Positions 1-7,435 of a stretch of 10,949 nt of DNA are shown here, one piece after another; within the stretch, counting starts at the first letter, position 1; each line of letters begins with the position of its first letter. Location of the stretch: the NCBI GenBank assembly GCA_947499775.1, contig CANMPY010000030.1, positions 1 through 10,949 on the forward strand. Direction: 5' to 3'. This DNA is from Bacteroidota bacterium. Lineage in GTDB: Bacteria > Bacteroidota > Bacteroidia > NS11-12g > UBA9320. The notes beneath the pieces are model-generated. The model was not told the origin of the DNA, did not search any database, and saw nothing but the letters and a program-made list of their open reading frames with translations. A program made the position numbers and the translations under genes.

Positions 1-62
1 TAGAAACCTGTACCTATAAGAAATACAGGAACGAGTATAATTACAATTTTTTTGAGATTCAT
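1..62 (-). CDS. N-terminal fragment of a hydrophobic or secreted protein (partial at the window edge)
   Basis: An ATG at 62-60 on the minus strand opens a frame that stays open to the window edge. The 20 visible residues are Met-Asn-Leu-Lys-Lys followed by about 15 mostly hydrophobic residues (Ile, Val, Leu, Phe, ending Gly-Thr-Gly-Phe). This short basic n-region plus hydrophobic core looks like a signal peptide or first membrane segment. The gene lies 83 bp downstream of ftsH on the same strand, so it may be read through from ftsH. The codon cut by the edge begins TA, so it is either Tyr or a stop, and a very short ORF cannot be excluded. The family cannot be named from what is visible. Confidence 0.42.
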   Translation of the reverse strand, partial: MNLKKIVIILVPVFLIGTGF

Positions 63-145
63 ATTAATTACTTAAAGCAAATTAGAGACTAATATTGTGC
101 AGTGCGGTTTTGTTCAAGTTAAAAAAGTGGTTTATTTCGATAAAA

Positions 146-2284
146 TTAAGTGGTTTTGATTTCTTGAACTGTTTCAGGTTCATCTGAAATTGGTTCTGGT
201 GCCTCTTCTGATTCAGCCACTACTTCAATGTTTTCTTCTTTAACAATTGGTGGCTTATCCATATACTCTTGATACGTGGTTTTGGTATCAAAAGGCCTTT
301 TACCAATAATACCTTCCAAATCTTGTTGGAATAGTATTTCTTTTGCTAATAAGGCTTGTGCTAAATTTTCAAGTTGGTCTTTGTGTTCAATAATGAGCGC
401 CGTTGTTTTTATATAGGCCTCATTAATTAATTTTCGGACTTCTTCATCAATAAGTTGTGAAGTAGCTTCGGAATAAGGTTTGCCAAGTAAGCCATATTCA
501 CCGGTATCATCTTTAAATGAAACATGCCCAACCTTTTCGTTCATACCATAAATGGTAACCATTGCATAGGCCATCTTGGTAATTTTTTCAAGATCATTTT
601 GTGCGCCTGTTGAAATTTTTCCAAAGAAAACATCTTCGGCAACCCTACCACCAAGGGTCATACACATCATATCAATTAATTGTTCGGTGCGGTACAAATA
701 CTGTTCTTTCGGTAGATATTGCGCGTAGCCTAAAGCGGCAATACCTCTTGGTACGATAGATACTTTTACCAAAGGATCGGCAAATTCTAAAAACCATCCA
801 GCAATAGCGTGACCGGCTTCGTGATAGGCTACTATTTTCTTTTCTTCAGGCGAAATAATTTTATTTTTCTTTTCCAATCCACCAATTACTCTATCGATGG
901 CATCTTGGAAATCGTGCATGTTAATTTCTGTTTTATTGTTTCTTGCAGCAATTAATGCAGCTTCATTACAAACATTTGCAATTTCGGCACCTGCAAAACC
1001 GGGGGTTTGTGCTGATAGTTTTTTAGGGTCGATGTCGTTTGCAAGTTTTAATCCTTTTAAATGCACCTCAAATATTTCTTCGCGCCCGTTTAAATCGGGT
1101 CTGTCAATAGATATTTGACGGTCAAAACGACCTGGCCTTAGCAAGGCCGAATCTAAAATGTCTGGTCTATTTGTAGCAGCCAATAGGATTACGCCTGAAT
1201 CGGTCTGAAATCCATCCATTTCAGTTAATAATTGGTTTAAAGTATTTTCTCTTTCATCATTGCCTCCTTGTATAGCGCCTTTGCCACGTGCACGGCCCAC
1301 GGCATCAATTTCGTCAATAAAGATTATGCAAGGTGCTTTTTCTTTAGCTTGACGAAATAAATCACGAACACGGCTTGCACCTACGCCAACAAACATTTCT
1401 ACAAAATCAGAACCTGACAAGGAAAAGAATGGAACATTGGCTTCGCCTGCTACTGCTTTAGCCATAAGCGTTTTGCCTGTTCCCGGAGGGCCTATGAGTA
1501 ACGCTCCTTTCGGAATTTTACCACCTAAATCGGTATATTTTTTTGGATTCTTTAGAAAATCAACAATTTCCATTACCTCAACTTTGGCTTCTTCTAATCC
1601 TGCTACATCTTTAAAGGTAATATTAACTTTCGTGTCCTTGTCGAATAATTGGGCTTTACTTCGGCCAATATTAAAAATCTGACCTCCCGGCCCACCGCCA
1701 CTTCCTACACGACGCATCATAAAATACCAGAATAACCCAAAAATTGAAATCATAATAACCCACGGCATTATATCAGAAAGATAATTATTGCGAATTTGTG
1801 GGTCAATACTAACTTGTTTTTCAACTGATAAATTTTTCTGTGTTTCTTCTACCAATTTGCTAAAAGTTGCATAATCGCCAATGTCGTCTAATACGTAATT
1901 GGCAGCATTAACATCATTAAATACGCTCCCTTCACCCAAGTCCTTTTTATATTCGGTTAAACTTTTTGCCGAATCGGTTAAAAATATTTCTGCTTTTGAA
2001 CGGTTAATAACCAATACTTTACTAACCACTCCTTTGCTTAGCATCTGCTTTAACCTTTTGGTGTCAATAGTTTTGGCAGAATTATTATTAAAATAGGAGA
2101 AGGCTAAAAACAAGACTGCCAATATGCCATAAATCCAATAAAAACTGAATTTGGGCCCTGTTGGTTTTTTGCTGCGATCGAGTGGATTTGTATCGTCAGG
2201 CTTCTTATCATTATCTTTAGTAGCTTCGTTGCGTTTAAAAACGATACGCTTTTTTTGAGCAGGCTCTTTTGTTGGTTCTTCCAT
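146..2284 (-). CDS. ftsH: ATP-dependent zinc metalloprotease FtsH
   Basis: This is the membrane-anchored AAA+ protease that unfolds and degrades misfolded membrane proteins and short-lived regulators as a hexamer at the inner membrane. The 712 residues show the full order. First comes a basic cytosolic N-terminal extension (1-45), then TM1 (about 46-66), a periplasmic domain (67-171) and TM2 (about 172-190). The AAA module follows, with Walker A GPPGTGKT (265-272), pore loop FVGVG (298-302), Walker B IIFIDEID (320-327) and a second region of homology with arginine fingers (370-389). The peptidase domain has HEAGH (488-492), with Asp564 as the likely third zinc ligand. The tail from about 680 is rich in Glu and Pro and looks disordered. 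The family is usually 610-650 residues; the excess here is the charged N-terminal extension and the acidic tail. The ATG at 2284 fits the -7 box at 2334-2341. All catalytic residues are present, so it should be active. Confidence 0.97.
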   Translation of the reverse strand: MEEPTKEPAQKKRIVFKRNEATKDNDKKPDDTNPLDRSKKPTGPKFSFYWIYGILAVLFLAFSYFNNNSAKTIDTKRLKQMLSKGVVSKVLVINRSKAEIFLTDSAKSLTEYKKDLGEGSVFNDVNAANYVLDDIGDYATFSKLVEETQKNLSVEKQVSIDPQIRNNYLSDIMPWVIMISIFGLFWYFMMRRVGSGGGPGGQIFNIGRSKAQLFDKDTKVNITFKDVAGLEEAKVEVMEIVDFLKNPKKYTDLGGKIPKGALLIGPPGTGKTLMAKAVAGEANVPFFSLSGSDFVEMFVGVGASRVRDLFRQAKEKAPCIIFIDEIDAVGRARGKGAIQGGNDERENTLNQLLTEMDGFQTDSGVILLAATNRPDILDSALLRPGRFDRQISIDRPDLNGREEIFEVHLKGLKLANDIDPKKLSAQTPGFAGAEIANVCNEAALIAARNNKTEINMHDFQDAIDRVIGGLEKKNKIISPEEKKIVAYHEAGHAIAGWFLEFADPLVKVSIVPRGIAALGYAQYLPKEQYLYRTEQLIDMMCMTLGGRVAEDVFFGKISTGAQNDLEKITKMAYAMVTIYGMNEKVGHVSFKDDTGEYGLLGKPYSEATSQLIDEEVRKLINEAYIKTTALIIEHKDQLENLAQALLAKEILFQQDLEGIIGKRPFDTKTTYQEYMDKPPIVKEENIEVVAESEEAPEPISDEPETVQEIKTT

Positions 2285-2298
2285 TTAGTACTATGTAT

Positions 2299-2330
2299 TC
2301 CTTTTGGTAACAACTAATATGCCAAAAGGA
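2299..2330. repeat. 9-bp inverted repeat in the ftsH leader
   Basis: TCCTTTTGG (2299-2307) and CCAAAAGGA (2322-2330) are perfect inverted copies separated by 14 bases. Relative to the predicted ftsH -7 box (2334-2341, minus strand), the right arm covers the expected start of transcription and the left arm lies just upstream of the ATG at 2284. It could be an operator or a hairpin in the ftsH 5' leader. There is no T-run suited to a terminator. Confidence 0.5.
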
Positions 2331-2333
2331 TTA

Positions 2334-2341
2334 CAAACTTA
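2334..2341 (-). promoter_or_regulatory. Candidate -7 box for ftsH (TAAGTTTG)
   Basis: Read on the minus strand this is TAAGTTTG, a full match to the Bacteroidota -7 consensus TAnnTTTG. It would start transcription near 2327 and give a leader of about 43 bases before the ftsH ATG. No convincing TTTG/TTG -33 element sits at the expected distance, so the call rests on the -7 match and its position. Confidence 0.42.
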
Positions 2342-2355
2342 CTGAAAAATATGGC

Positions 2356-2370
2356 CTAATGCTACATTAG
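2356..2370. repeat. 15-bp dyad CTAATG-CTA-CATTAG upstream of ftsH
   Basis: Two 6-base arms are exact inverted copies around a 3-base centre. The dyad sits 15 bp upstream of the ftsH -7 box, at roughly -29 to -43 from its predicted start, in the divergent ftsH/kbl spacer. That is a place where a dimeric regulator could bind. Six-base arms can arise by chance in AT-rich DNA. Confidence 0.35.
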
Positions 2371-2443
2371 AAATAGGAATGCATTGCTTGTGCTTAAAAA
2401 AGAATTAATTAACGATTTATAATGCTGATTTACTTTGGCTATA

Positions 2444-2451
2444 TATCTTTG
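2444..2451 (+). promoter_or_regulatory. Candidate -7 box for the kbl block (TATCTTTG)
   Basis: TATCTTTG matches TAnnTTTG in full and ends 33 bases before the kbl ATG. Transcription would begin near 2458 with a leader of about 27 bases. The -33 region has only a weak CTG in place of TTG. The downstream genes have short spacers, so this promoter probably serves kbl, the SDR gene, menA and menC together. Confidence 0.45.
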
Positions 2452-2484
2452 CATATTCTATTAAATTTCTCATAATATTAAAAA

Positions 2485-3678
2485 ATGTATACAACATTAC
2501 AACCCGTTTTAGAAAATGAATTAGCCGATATCAATATTGCAGGCCTATACAAACGCGAGCGAATTATAGCTTCACCTCAAGGAGCCGAAATTACTTTAGC
2601 CGACGGTCAAAAGGTTTTGAATTTTTGTGCTAATAATTATTTAGGATTATCCTCTCACCCAAAGGTTATTGATGCTGCAAAAAAAGCTATTGATAGCCAC
2701 GGTTTTGGAATGAGTAGTGTGCGGTTTATATGTGGTACACAAGATATTCATAAAACATTAGAACAAAAAATATCTGAATTTTTAGGAACAGAGGATACCA
2801 TTTTATATGCTGCAGCCTTTGATGCTAATGGCGGAATATTTGAACCTTTATTTGACGAAAGAGATGCGATTATTAGCGACTCCCTAAATCACGCCTCAAT
2901 TATTGATGGAGTTAGGCTATGCAAAGCGCAACGCTATCGTTACGTTAATAATGATATGGTTGATTTAGAGCAAAGGTTAATGGAGACTCAAAATTTACGC
3001 CATAGGATTATAGTTACTGATGGGGTATTTAGCATGGACGGAACAATTGCTCAATTGGATAAAATTGTTGCGCTAGCAGAAAAATATACGGCTTTAATAA
3101 TGGTTGACGAATGTCATGCTAGCGGTTTTATAGGCAAAACAGGCCGAGGTACTCACGAACATTGTGGCGTAATAGGTAAAATAGATATAATAACAGGAAC
3201 ACTTGGCAAAGCTTTAGGGGGTGCTTCAGGGGGATTTACGAGTGGTAAAAAAGAAATTATTGATTTGCTTAGACAAAGGTCGAGACCTTATTTATTTAGC
3301 AACACATTAGCCCCTTCAATAGTGGGCGGATCCATTGCTGTATTCGACATGCTGAGCGAAACAACCGAATTAAGAGATAAATTGGAGCAAAACACTTTTT
3401 ATTTTAGGGAGCAAATGACTTTAGCGGGTTTTGATATAAAGCCGGGGATTCATCCAATTTGTCCACTTATGTTATACGATGCTAAATTGGCGCAAACGTT
3501 TGCCGAAAAGCTTTTGGCAGAAGGAATTTATGTGATTGGGTTTTATTTTCCGGTAGTTGCTAAAGGATTGGCGCGTATTCGGGTTCAAATTTCGGCAGGT
3601 CACGAACGTCATCATTTAGACAAGGCCATTGCTGCATTTACTAAAATAGGAAAAGAGTTAGGCGTTATAAAAGACTAA
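2485..3678 (+). CDS. kbl: 2-amino-3-ketobutyrate CoA ligase (glycine C-acetyltransferase)
   Basis: This PLP enzyme of the alpha-oxoamine synthase family cleaves 2-amino-3-ketobutyrate with CoA to glycine and acetyl-CoA, the second step of threonine breakdown after threonine dehydrogenase. At 397 residues it has the usual family length. Near-diagnostic Kbl blocks are NFCANNYLGL (46-55), SHGFGMSSVRFICGTQD (71-87), LNHASIIDGVRLCKA (134-148) and GVFSMDG (180-186). His136 stacks on PLP, the VDECHASGF block carries Asp208 and His211, and Lys242 in GTLGKALGGASGG forms the Schiff base. RQRSRPYLFSNTLAPSI follows. The DECHA form is also known in other Kbl/GCAT proteins. The match to E. coli Kbl, recalled from memory, runs the full length, which argues against serine palmitoyltransferase or AONS relatives. 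No threonine dehydrogenase is adjacent; the next gene (23 bp away) is an SDR of a different type. Confidence 0.95.
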   Translation: MYTTLQPVLENELADINIAGLYKRERIIASPQGAEITLADGQKVLNFCANNYLGLSSHPKVIDAAKKAIDSHGFGMSSVRFICGTQDIHKTLEQKISEFLGTEDTILYAAAFDANGGIFEPLFDERDAIISDSLNHASIIDGVRLCKAQRYRYVNNDMVDLEQRLMETQNLRHRIIVTDGVFSMDGTIAQLDKIVALAEKYTALIMVDECHASGFIGKTGRGTHEHCGVIGKIDIITGTLGKALGGASGGFTSGKKEIIDLLRQRSRPYLFSNTLAPSIVGGSIAVFDMLSETTELRDKLEQNTFYFREQMTLAGFDIKPGIHPICPLMLYDAKLAQTFAEKLLAEGIYVIGFYFPVVAKGLARIRVQISAGHERHHLDKAIAAFTKIGKELGVIKD

Positions 3679-3701
3679 ATAAATAAAGTTAAAAATTCGA
3701 A

Positions 3702-4490
3702 ATGAATATTAATTTACTTGATAAACAAGCCATAGTGTGCGGCAGTACAAAAGGAATAGGTAAGGCTATAGCAGTGCAGTTGGCCGAATCGGGCGCATCG
3801 ATCACGCTTATTGCCAGAAACGAAATAAAACTCAAGGAAACTTTAAATCTATTAGATACTTCAAAAGGTCAATTGCATAATTATGTGGTTTGTGATTTTT
3901 CAAAACCACTCCTTTTGCAGGAATCATTAGAGACGTATATCCTAAGCCATAAACCTGTACACATATTAATTAATAATACAGGAGGGCCATCACCGGGAGC
4001 AGTTTCATCGGCAAGTATCGAAGAGTTTATCGAGGCATTTAAAGCCCATTTGCTTTGCAATCATATACTGGTTAAAGTGATAAGCGAAGGAATGAAGGCT
4101 GAAAAATATGGCCGAATAATAAACATCATTTCTACCTCGGTAAAAATGCCTTTAAAAGGATTAGGGGTAAGCAATACTATTAGGGGCGCAGTAGCTAACT
4201 GGAGTAAAACGTTAGCATCTGAATTAGCACCTTTTGGAATTACTGTTAATAATATTTTACCAGGAGCAACCAAAACAGAGCGTTTATTAGAAATAATTAG
4301 CAAAAAAGCTGAAAAAGGCAATAAACTGGAAGATGAAATTGAAACCGAAATGCTACAAGAAATACCAGCAGGCAGATTTGGAACCCCAGAAGAATTAGCC
4401 TATGCGGCCACATTTTTGGCATCATCATTGGCGGGATATATTACAGGAACCAATATAGTGGTAGATGGCGGAAGAACAGGCTGTTTGTAA
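3702..4490 (+). CDS. Short-chain dehydrogenase/reductase-like protein with a replaced catalytic Tyr and Lys
   Basis: This 262-residue protein has the Rossmann fold of FabG-like SDRs. It has a cofactor loop GSTKGIG (14-20), NNTGG (91-95, the NNAGG-type motif), a beta5 segment GRIINIIST (137-145), NNILPGATKTER (183-194) and a C-terminal YITGTNIVVDGGRTG. The usual catalytic Ser-x12-Tyr-x3-Lys is altered. Ser144 is present, but the Tyr position is Ser157 and the Lys position is Arg161 (VSNTIRGAV). A subgroup of BKR-like SDRs with imperfect catalytic tetrads is known, and this appears to belong there. It lies 23 bp after kbl and 27 bp before menA, so it is probably co-transcribed. It should not be named 3-oxoacyl-ACP reductase with confidence. 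It may be a non-catalytic or differently acting enzyme, and the substrate is unknown. Confidence 0.88.
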   Translation: MNINLLDKQAIVCGSTKGIGKAIAVQLAESGASITLIARNEIKLKETLNLLDTSKGQLHNYVVCDFSKPLLLQESLETYILSHKPVHILINNTGGPSPGAVSSASIEEFIEAFKAHLLCNHILVKVISEGMKAEKYGRIINIISTSVKMPLKGLGVSNTIRGAVANWSKTLASELAPFGITVNNILPGATKTERLLEIISKKAEKGNKLEDEIETEMLQEIPAGRFGTPEELAYAATFLASSLAGYITGTNIVVDGGRTGCL

Positions 4491-4517
4491 ACATGGATTA
4501 GTTAATTTGTAAAACAA

Positions 4518-5417
4518 TTGAAATCGTTTTTAATTTGGCTTCGAGCTACACGACCTAAAACTTTGCCCTTGGCATTAGGGGCAATATTGCTTGGAAGCCT
4601 ACTTGCGGCATACGTATATTCGTTTTCAACCCCAGTTTTTCTTTTGGCAATAATCACAGCCTTACTCTTACAAATTTTTTCGAACCTAGCCAATGATTAT
4701 GGCGATTATATAAAAGGAACCGATCAAGATGCCCAACGAACAGATAGAGCACTAGTAGCTGGAGATATATCGCCTAAAAAAATGAAACAGGCACTTTGGA
4801 TTTTAGGTGTAGTGTCGCTCATAAGTGGATTTAGTTTGTTGGCTGTAGCTTTTAAAGACCTTAATCTTAATTTTTACACATGGCTACTTATTGGTTTCAC
4901 GGCATTAGCTTCGGCTAGGAATTACACAATTGGCAAGTATGCCTATGGCTATAAAGGAGTGGGGGATGTAATGGTTTTTGTATTTTTTGGACCTGTAGCG
5001 GTTTGTGGTACTTATTTTTTAATGGTTAATAATTTACCTAATTCAGTTTGGCTGCCTGCCTGCGGCTTTGGGTTTTTATGCGTTGCCGTTTTAAATATTA
5101 ATAATTTAAGGGATATTGATACTGACAAGAAAAGCGGAAAAAAAACAATCGCCCTTCGCCTTGGTTATAAAAGAGCAATCTGGTATCAGTATATATTGTT
5201 TGGGATAGCAATGGGATTATTTATGGCATTTGCACGGGTTTCTCCTCCCGAATATGATCAGTTTATTCCTATAATTTTTGGAGCAATTTATTATATAATT
5301 TGTTTTAGGCTAGAAAAAAAACCTATAGAAAGAGCCACATACAATTTGGCATTAAAACAAGTGTCTATACTTAATTTACTATTGGTTATTATTTTTGGCA
5401 TTTTTTGGTTAGCCTAA
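4518..5417 (+). CDS. menA: 1,4-dihydroxy-2-naphthoate polyprenyltransferase MenA (TTG start)
   Basis: This integral membrane prenyltransferase of the UbiA superfamily attaches the polyprenyl chain to 1,4-dihydroxy-2-naphthoate, giving demethylmenaquinone. In 299 residues it carries an N-terminal RPKTLPLA motif (12-19), a first Asp-rich motif NDYGDYIKGTD (59-69) and a second NNLRDIDTDKKSGKKT (195-210). These bind Mg-prenyl diphosphate. Multiple hydrophobic helices are seen, ending in a short tail (FGIFWLA). The start is TTG at 4518: an in-frame stop lies at 4503-4505, no ATG or GTG lies between, and a later start would remove the conserved RP-K-T-L-P region. The gene follows the SDR by 27 bp and overlaps menC by one base. 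The Asp motif spacing and the menC neighbour favour MenA over UbiA or other family members. Confidence 0.93.
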   Translation: MKSFLIWLRATRPKTLPLALGAILLGSLLAAYVYSFSTPVFLLAIITALLLQIFSNLANDYGDYIKGTDQDAQRTDRALVAGDISPKKMKQALWILGVVSLISGFSLLAVAFKDLNLNFYTWLLIGFTALASARNYTIGKYAYGYKGVGDVMVFVFFGPVAVCGTYFLMVNNLPNSVWLPACGFGFLCVAVLNINNLRDIDTDKKSGKKTIALRLGYKRAIWYQYILFGIAMGLFMAFARVSPPEYDQFIPIIFGAIYYIICFRLEKKPIERATYNLALKQVSILNLLLVIIFGIFWLA

Positions 5418-6436
5418 TGAAACTCGGCTACTCTGTAGAATGTCATAATCTAAAATTTATTAAACCGGTCAAAACTTCGCGAAATAGTTTTGAAGAAAAA
5501 AACCATTGGGTAATAAAAATTTGGAACAAAAAGAATCCGGATTGCGTTGGAATCGGTGAAGCAGCACCTTTGGAATTACTAAGTCCAGATTTTAGGGATA
5601 ACTTAGGATCGATAATCGAAGGATTCTTGCTTGAATTGGCAGAAAATAAAGCCATTGAAGAACTTGATTTAGAGCCTTTTCCATCGGTAAAATTTGCCAT
5701 AGAATGCGCCTTCTTAGATTTAAGAAATGGAGGCAAGCAAGTATATTTTGAATCGAATTATTTAAGTGGGTCACCCATTTTAATAAATGGATTGGTATGG
5801 ATGAATGAGCTGGATGAAATGTTAAAAGAAGGGATTGCAAAAGCGGAGGCAGGTTTTAAATGTATTAAATTTAAAATAGGTCAACATGATTTTGATGCAG
5901 AGTGTAGACTAATTGAAAAATTTAGAAATACAATTCAAGGCAAGAATACTGTTATTAGATTGGATGCCAATGGTGCTTTTAGAATGGATGATGCTTTAGA
6001 AAAGCTTAAAGAATTGCACCGATTTCATATCCATTCAATTGAGCAGCCAATAATGGCTGGGCATTGGGATGAAATGGCTAAAATATGCATGGATTCCAAA
6101 ATTGATATCGCTTTGGATGAAGAACTTATTGGAGTTCAATATAATGAACGTCAAAAGCTATTAAAACATATTTTACCACATTTTATCATACTAAAGCCAA
6201 CACTTTTAGGTGGATTTGCAGAGTGTGAACATTGGATTAGCTTGGCCAAGAAGGGTGATATTGGGTGGTGGGCCACCTCAGCATTAGAATCGAATATTGG
6301 GTTGAATGCAATAGCACAGTGGGTAGGAAAATGTAATACACACTTGCACCAAGGTTTGGGTACCGGCAAACTATACAAAACAAATTTTGAATCTAAATCA
6401 GATATTTCCGAAGGCCGGTTGATTTATAAAAATTAG
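5417..6436 (+). CDS. menC: o-Succinylbenzoate synthase MenC
   Basis: This enolase-superfamily enzyme dehydrates SHCHC to o-succinylbenzoate in menaquinone synthesis. In 339 residues it shows the barrel residues expected: the Lys-x-Lys pair Lys151 and Lys153 (IKFKIG), metal ligands Asp183 (RLDANGAF), Glu209 (IEQP) and Asp234 (ALDEE), and the opposite Lys260 (ILKPTLLGG). The MenC-like block TSALESNIGLNAIAQW spans 287-302. The start chosen is the ATG at 5417, inside the menA stop (TAATG). A TTG at 5405 would add four residues but is less likely than this coupled ATG. The last codons overlap the lpxK stop on the other strand by 4 bp, leaving no room for a terminator. A dipeptide epimerase is the main alternative, but direct coupling to menA supports MenC. 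Confidence 0.92.
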   Translation: MKLGYSVECHNLKFIKPVKTSRNSFEEKNHWVIKIWNKKNPDCVGIGEAAPLELLSPDFRDNLGSIIEGFLLELAENKAIEELDLEPFPSVKFAIECAFLDLRNGGKQVYFESNYLSGSPILINGLVWMNELDEMLKEGIAKAEAGFKCIKFKIGQHDFDAECRLIEKFRNTIQGKNTVIRLDANGAFRMDDALEKLKELHRFHIHSIEQPIMAGHWDEMAKICMDSKIDIALDEELIGVQYNERQKLLKHILPHFIILKPTLLGGFAECEHWISLAKKGDIGWWATSALESNIGLNAIAQWVGKCNTHLHQGLGTGKLYKTNFESKSDISEGRLIYKN

Positions 6437-7392
6437 AGAGTAAGCCAATCTACCGGAGCATCTTTTATTGCTACATGAATTGGCATATAGGCCAAATTAG
6501 GCAATTTGTTTTTTAAGGATGGAACAACGCGCATATAATCCTTTTCAGTTGTAAGAACCATGCATTCTAATGTTTCATTCATTTTCTTAACAATATTCAA
6601 GCTGTCGGAGTTATTAAATTGATGATGATCAGAAAAATTGAAATGATGCCGAATAGTATAACCCTTTTCATTAAGATAAGATAGCAATGGGTTAGGGTTA
6701 GCGATTCCTGTTATTAAGATAATATTTTTTGACAAAGCTCCATGCACCAATACTGGGGCCTGATAATTAATGTGCGAATAATAAATAGGCTTTGAATTTA
6801 TATTTTTAGGAATACTTAGGTTAGGATTTTGTGGGCATTTTGTAATTATTATGGCAGTAGCTCTTTTATAACCGAAACTAAATTCTCTCAATTTTCCAGC
6901 AGGAGCAATACTGTCCTTCCAAAATGGTTTTGAATAGTCTGTAAGTAAAATGGATACAGAGGGTTTTACAAAACGATGTTGAAAGGCATCATCTAAAAGT
7001 ATAAGGTTGATTTTGGGGTGTTCTAATGTGATTTTACGAATAGCATCGACTCTTTTTTCACCAACTGCCATGACGATATGCTCAAACTTACGTTTAATCT
7101 GTAACGGTTCATCGCCACATAATTCTGCCAAATCGGATGAATTTACATAGCGAAACCCTTTAGTTTTACGCCCATAACCTCTACTAATTACAGCGATGTT
7201 ATATTTTTCTTTATAATAATTTATAAAATATTCAACATGGGGCGTTTTACCCGAACCTCCCATGTTAAGGTTGCCAATGCTAATTATTGGAATCCCAAAT
7301 TGTTCTTGTTTTAGTAAATTAAAATCAAATAGTAGGTTTCTTATCCCAATGATGATTCCATAGAGTAGCGCAAAAGGATATAACAGTTTCAT
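6433..7392 (-). CDS. lpxK: Tetraacyldisaccharide 4'-kinase LpxK
   Basis: This kinase phosphorylates the 4' position of the lipid A disaccharide at the cytoplasmic face of the inner membrane, giving lipid IVA. The 319 residues begin with a short hydrophobic membrane-association stretch (about 3-17). Next come the P-loop GNLNMGGSGKTPHVE (40-54, Lys49 and Thr50), SRGYGRKTKGF (70-80), GDEP (93-96), the Walker B-like LILLDDAFQHR (130-140), TDYSKPF and PAGKLRE (164-170). All are hallmark LpxK blocks, and the length is within the family range. It runs convergent with menC and divergent from the PLP enzyme at 7449, with a 56-bp shared spacer. Its presence implies an LPS-type outer membrane. Confidence 0.95.
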   Translation of the reverse strand: MKLLYPFALLYGIIIGIRNLLFDFNLLKQEQFGIPIISIGNLNMGGSGKTPHVEYFINYYKEKYNIAVISRGYGRKTKGFRYVNSSDLAELCGDEPLQIKRKFEHIVMAVGEKRVDAIRKITLEHPKINLILLDDAFQHRFVKPSVSILLTDYSKPFWKDSIAPAGKLREFSFGYKRATAIIITKCPQNPNLSIPKNINSKPIYYSHINYQAPVLVHGALSKNIILITGIANPNPLLSYLNEKGYTIRHHFNFSDHHQFNNSDSLNIVKKMNETLECMVLTTEKDYMRVVPSLKNKLPNLAYMPIHVAIKDAPVDWLTL

Positions 7393-7427
7393 GTCTTATT
7401 TTTAGTATTTAAATCTCAACCTTAAGC

Positions 7428-7435
7428 CAAATTTG
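7428..7435. promoter_or_regulatory. Palindromic near-match to the -7 box between lpxK and the PLP enzyme gene
   Basis: CAAATTTG differs from TAnnTTTG in one specified base and, being self-complementary, reads the same on both strands. It lies 13 bp before the plus-strand ATG at 7449 and 35 bp before the minus-strand lpxK ATG, so it could serve either or both genes of this 56-bp divergent spacer. No clear -33 element is visible on either side. Confidence 0.25.

Noticed and set aside
897..2313. Several open frames of 65-81 codons within ftsH: plus-strand frames at 897-1118, 1437-1682 and 1899-2096, and a minus-strand frame at 2104-2313
   Set aside because: They lie over a fully conserved ftsH in other frames, show no family motifs or promoter, and look like shadows of the coding sequence.
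2485..3678. Serine palmitoyltransferase or 8-amino-7-oxononanoate synthase instead of Kbl
   Set aside because: The blocks SHGFGMSSVRFICGTQD, LNHASIIDGVRLCKA and RQRSRPYLFSN follow Kbl almost word for word, and no sphingolipid or biotin gene is adjacent.
3702..4490. Calling the SDR FabG (3-oxoacyl-ACP reductase) or threonine dehydrogenase
   Set aside because: The catalytic Tyr and Lys of FabG are absent. The fold region and length do not match either the zinc-type or the extended epimerase-like threonine dehydrogenase.
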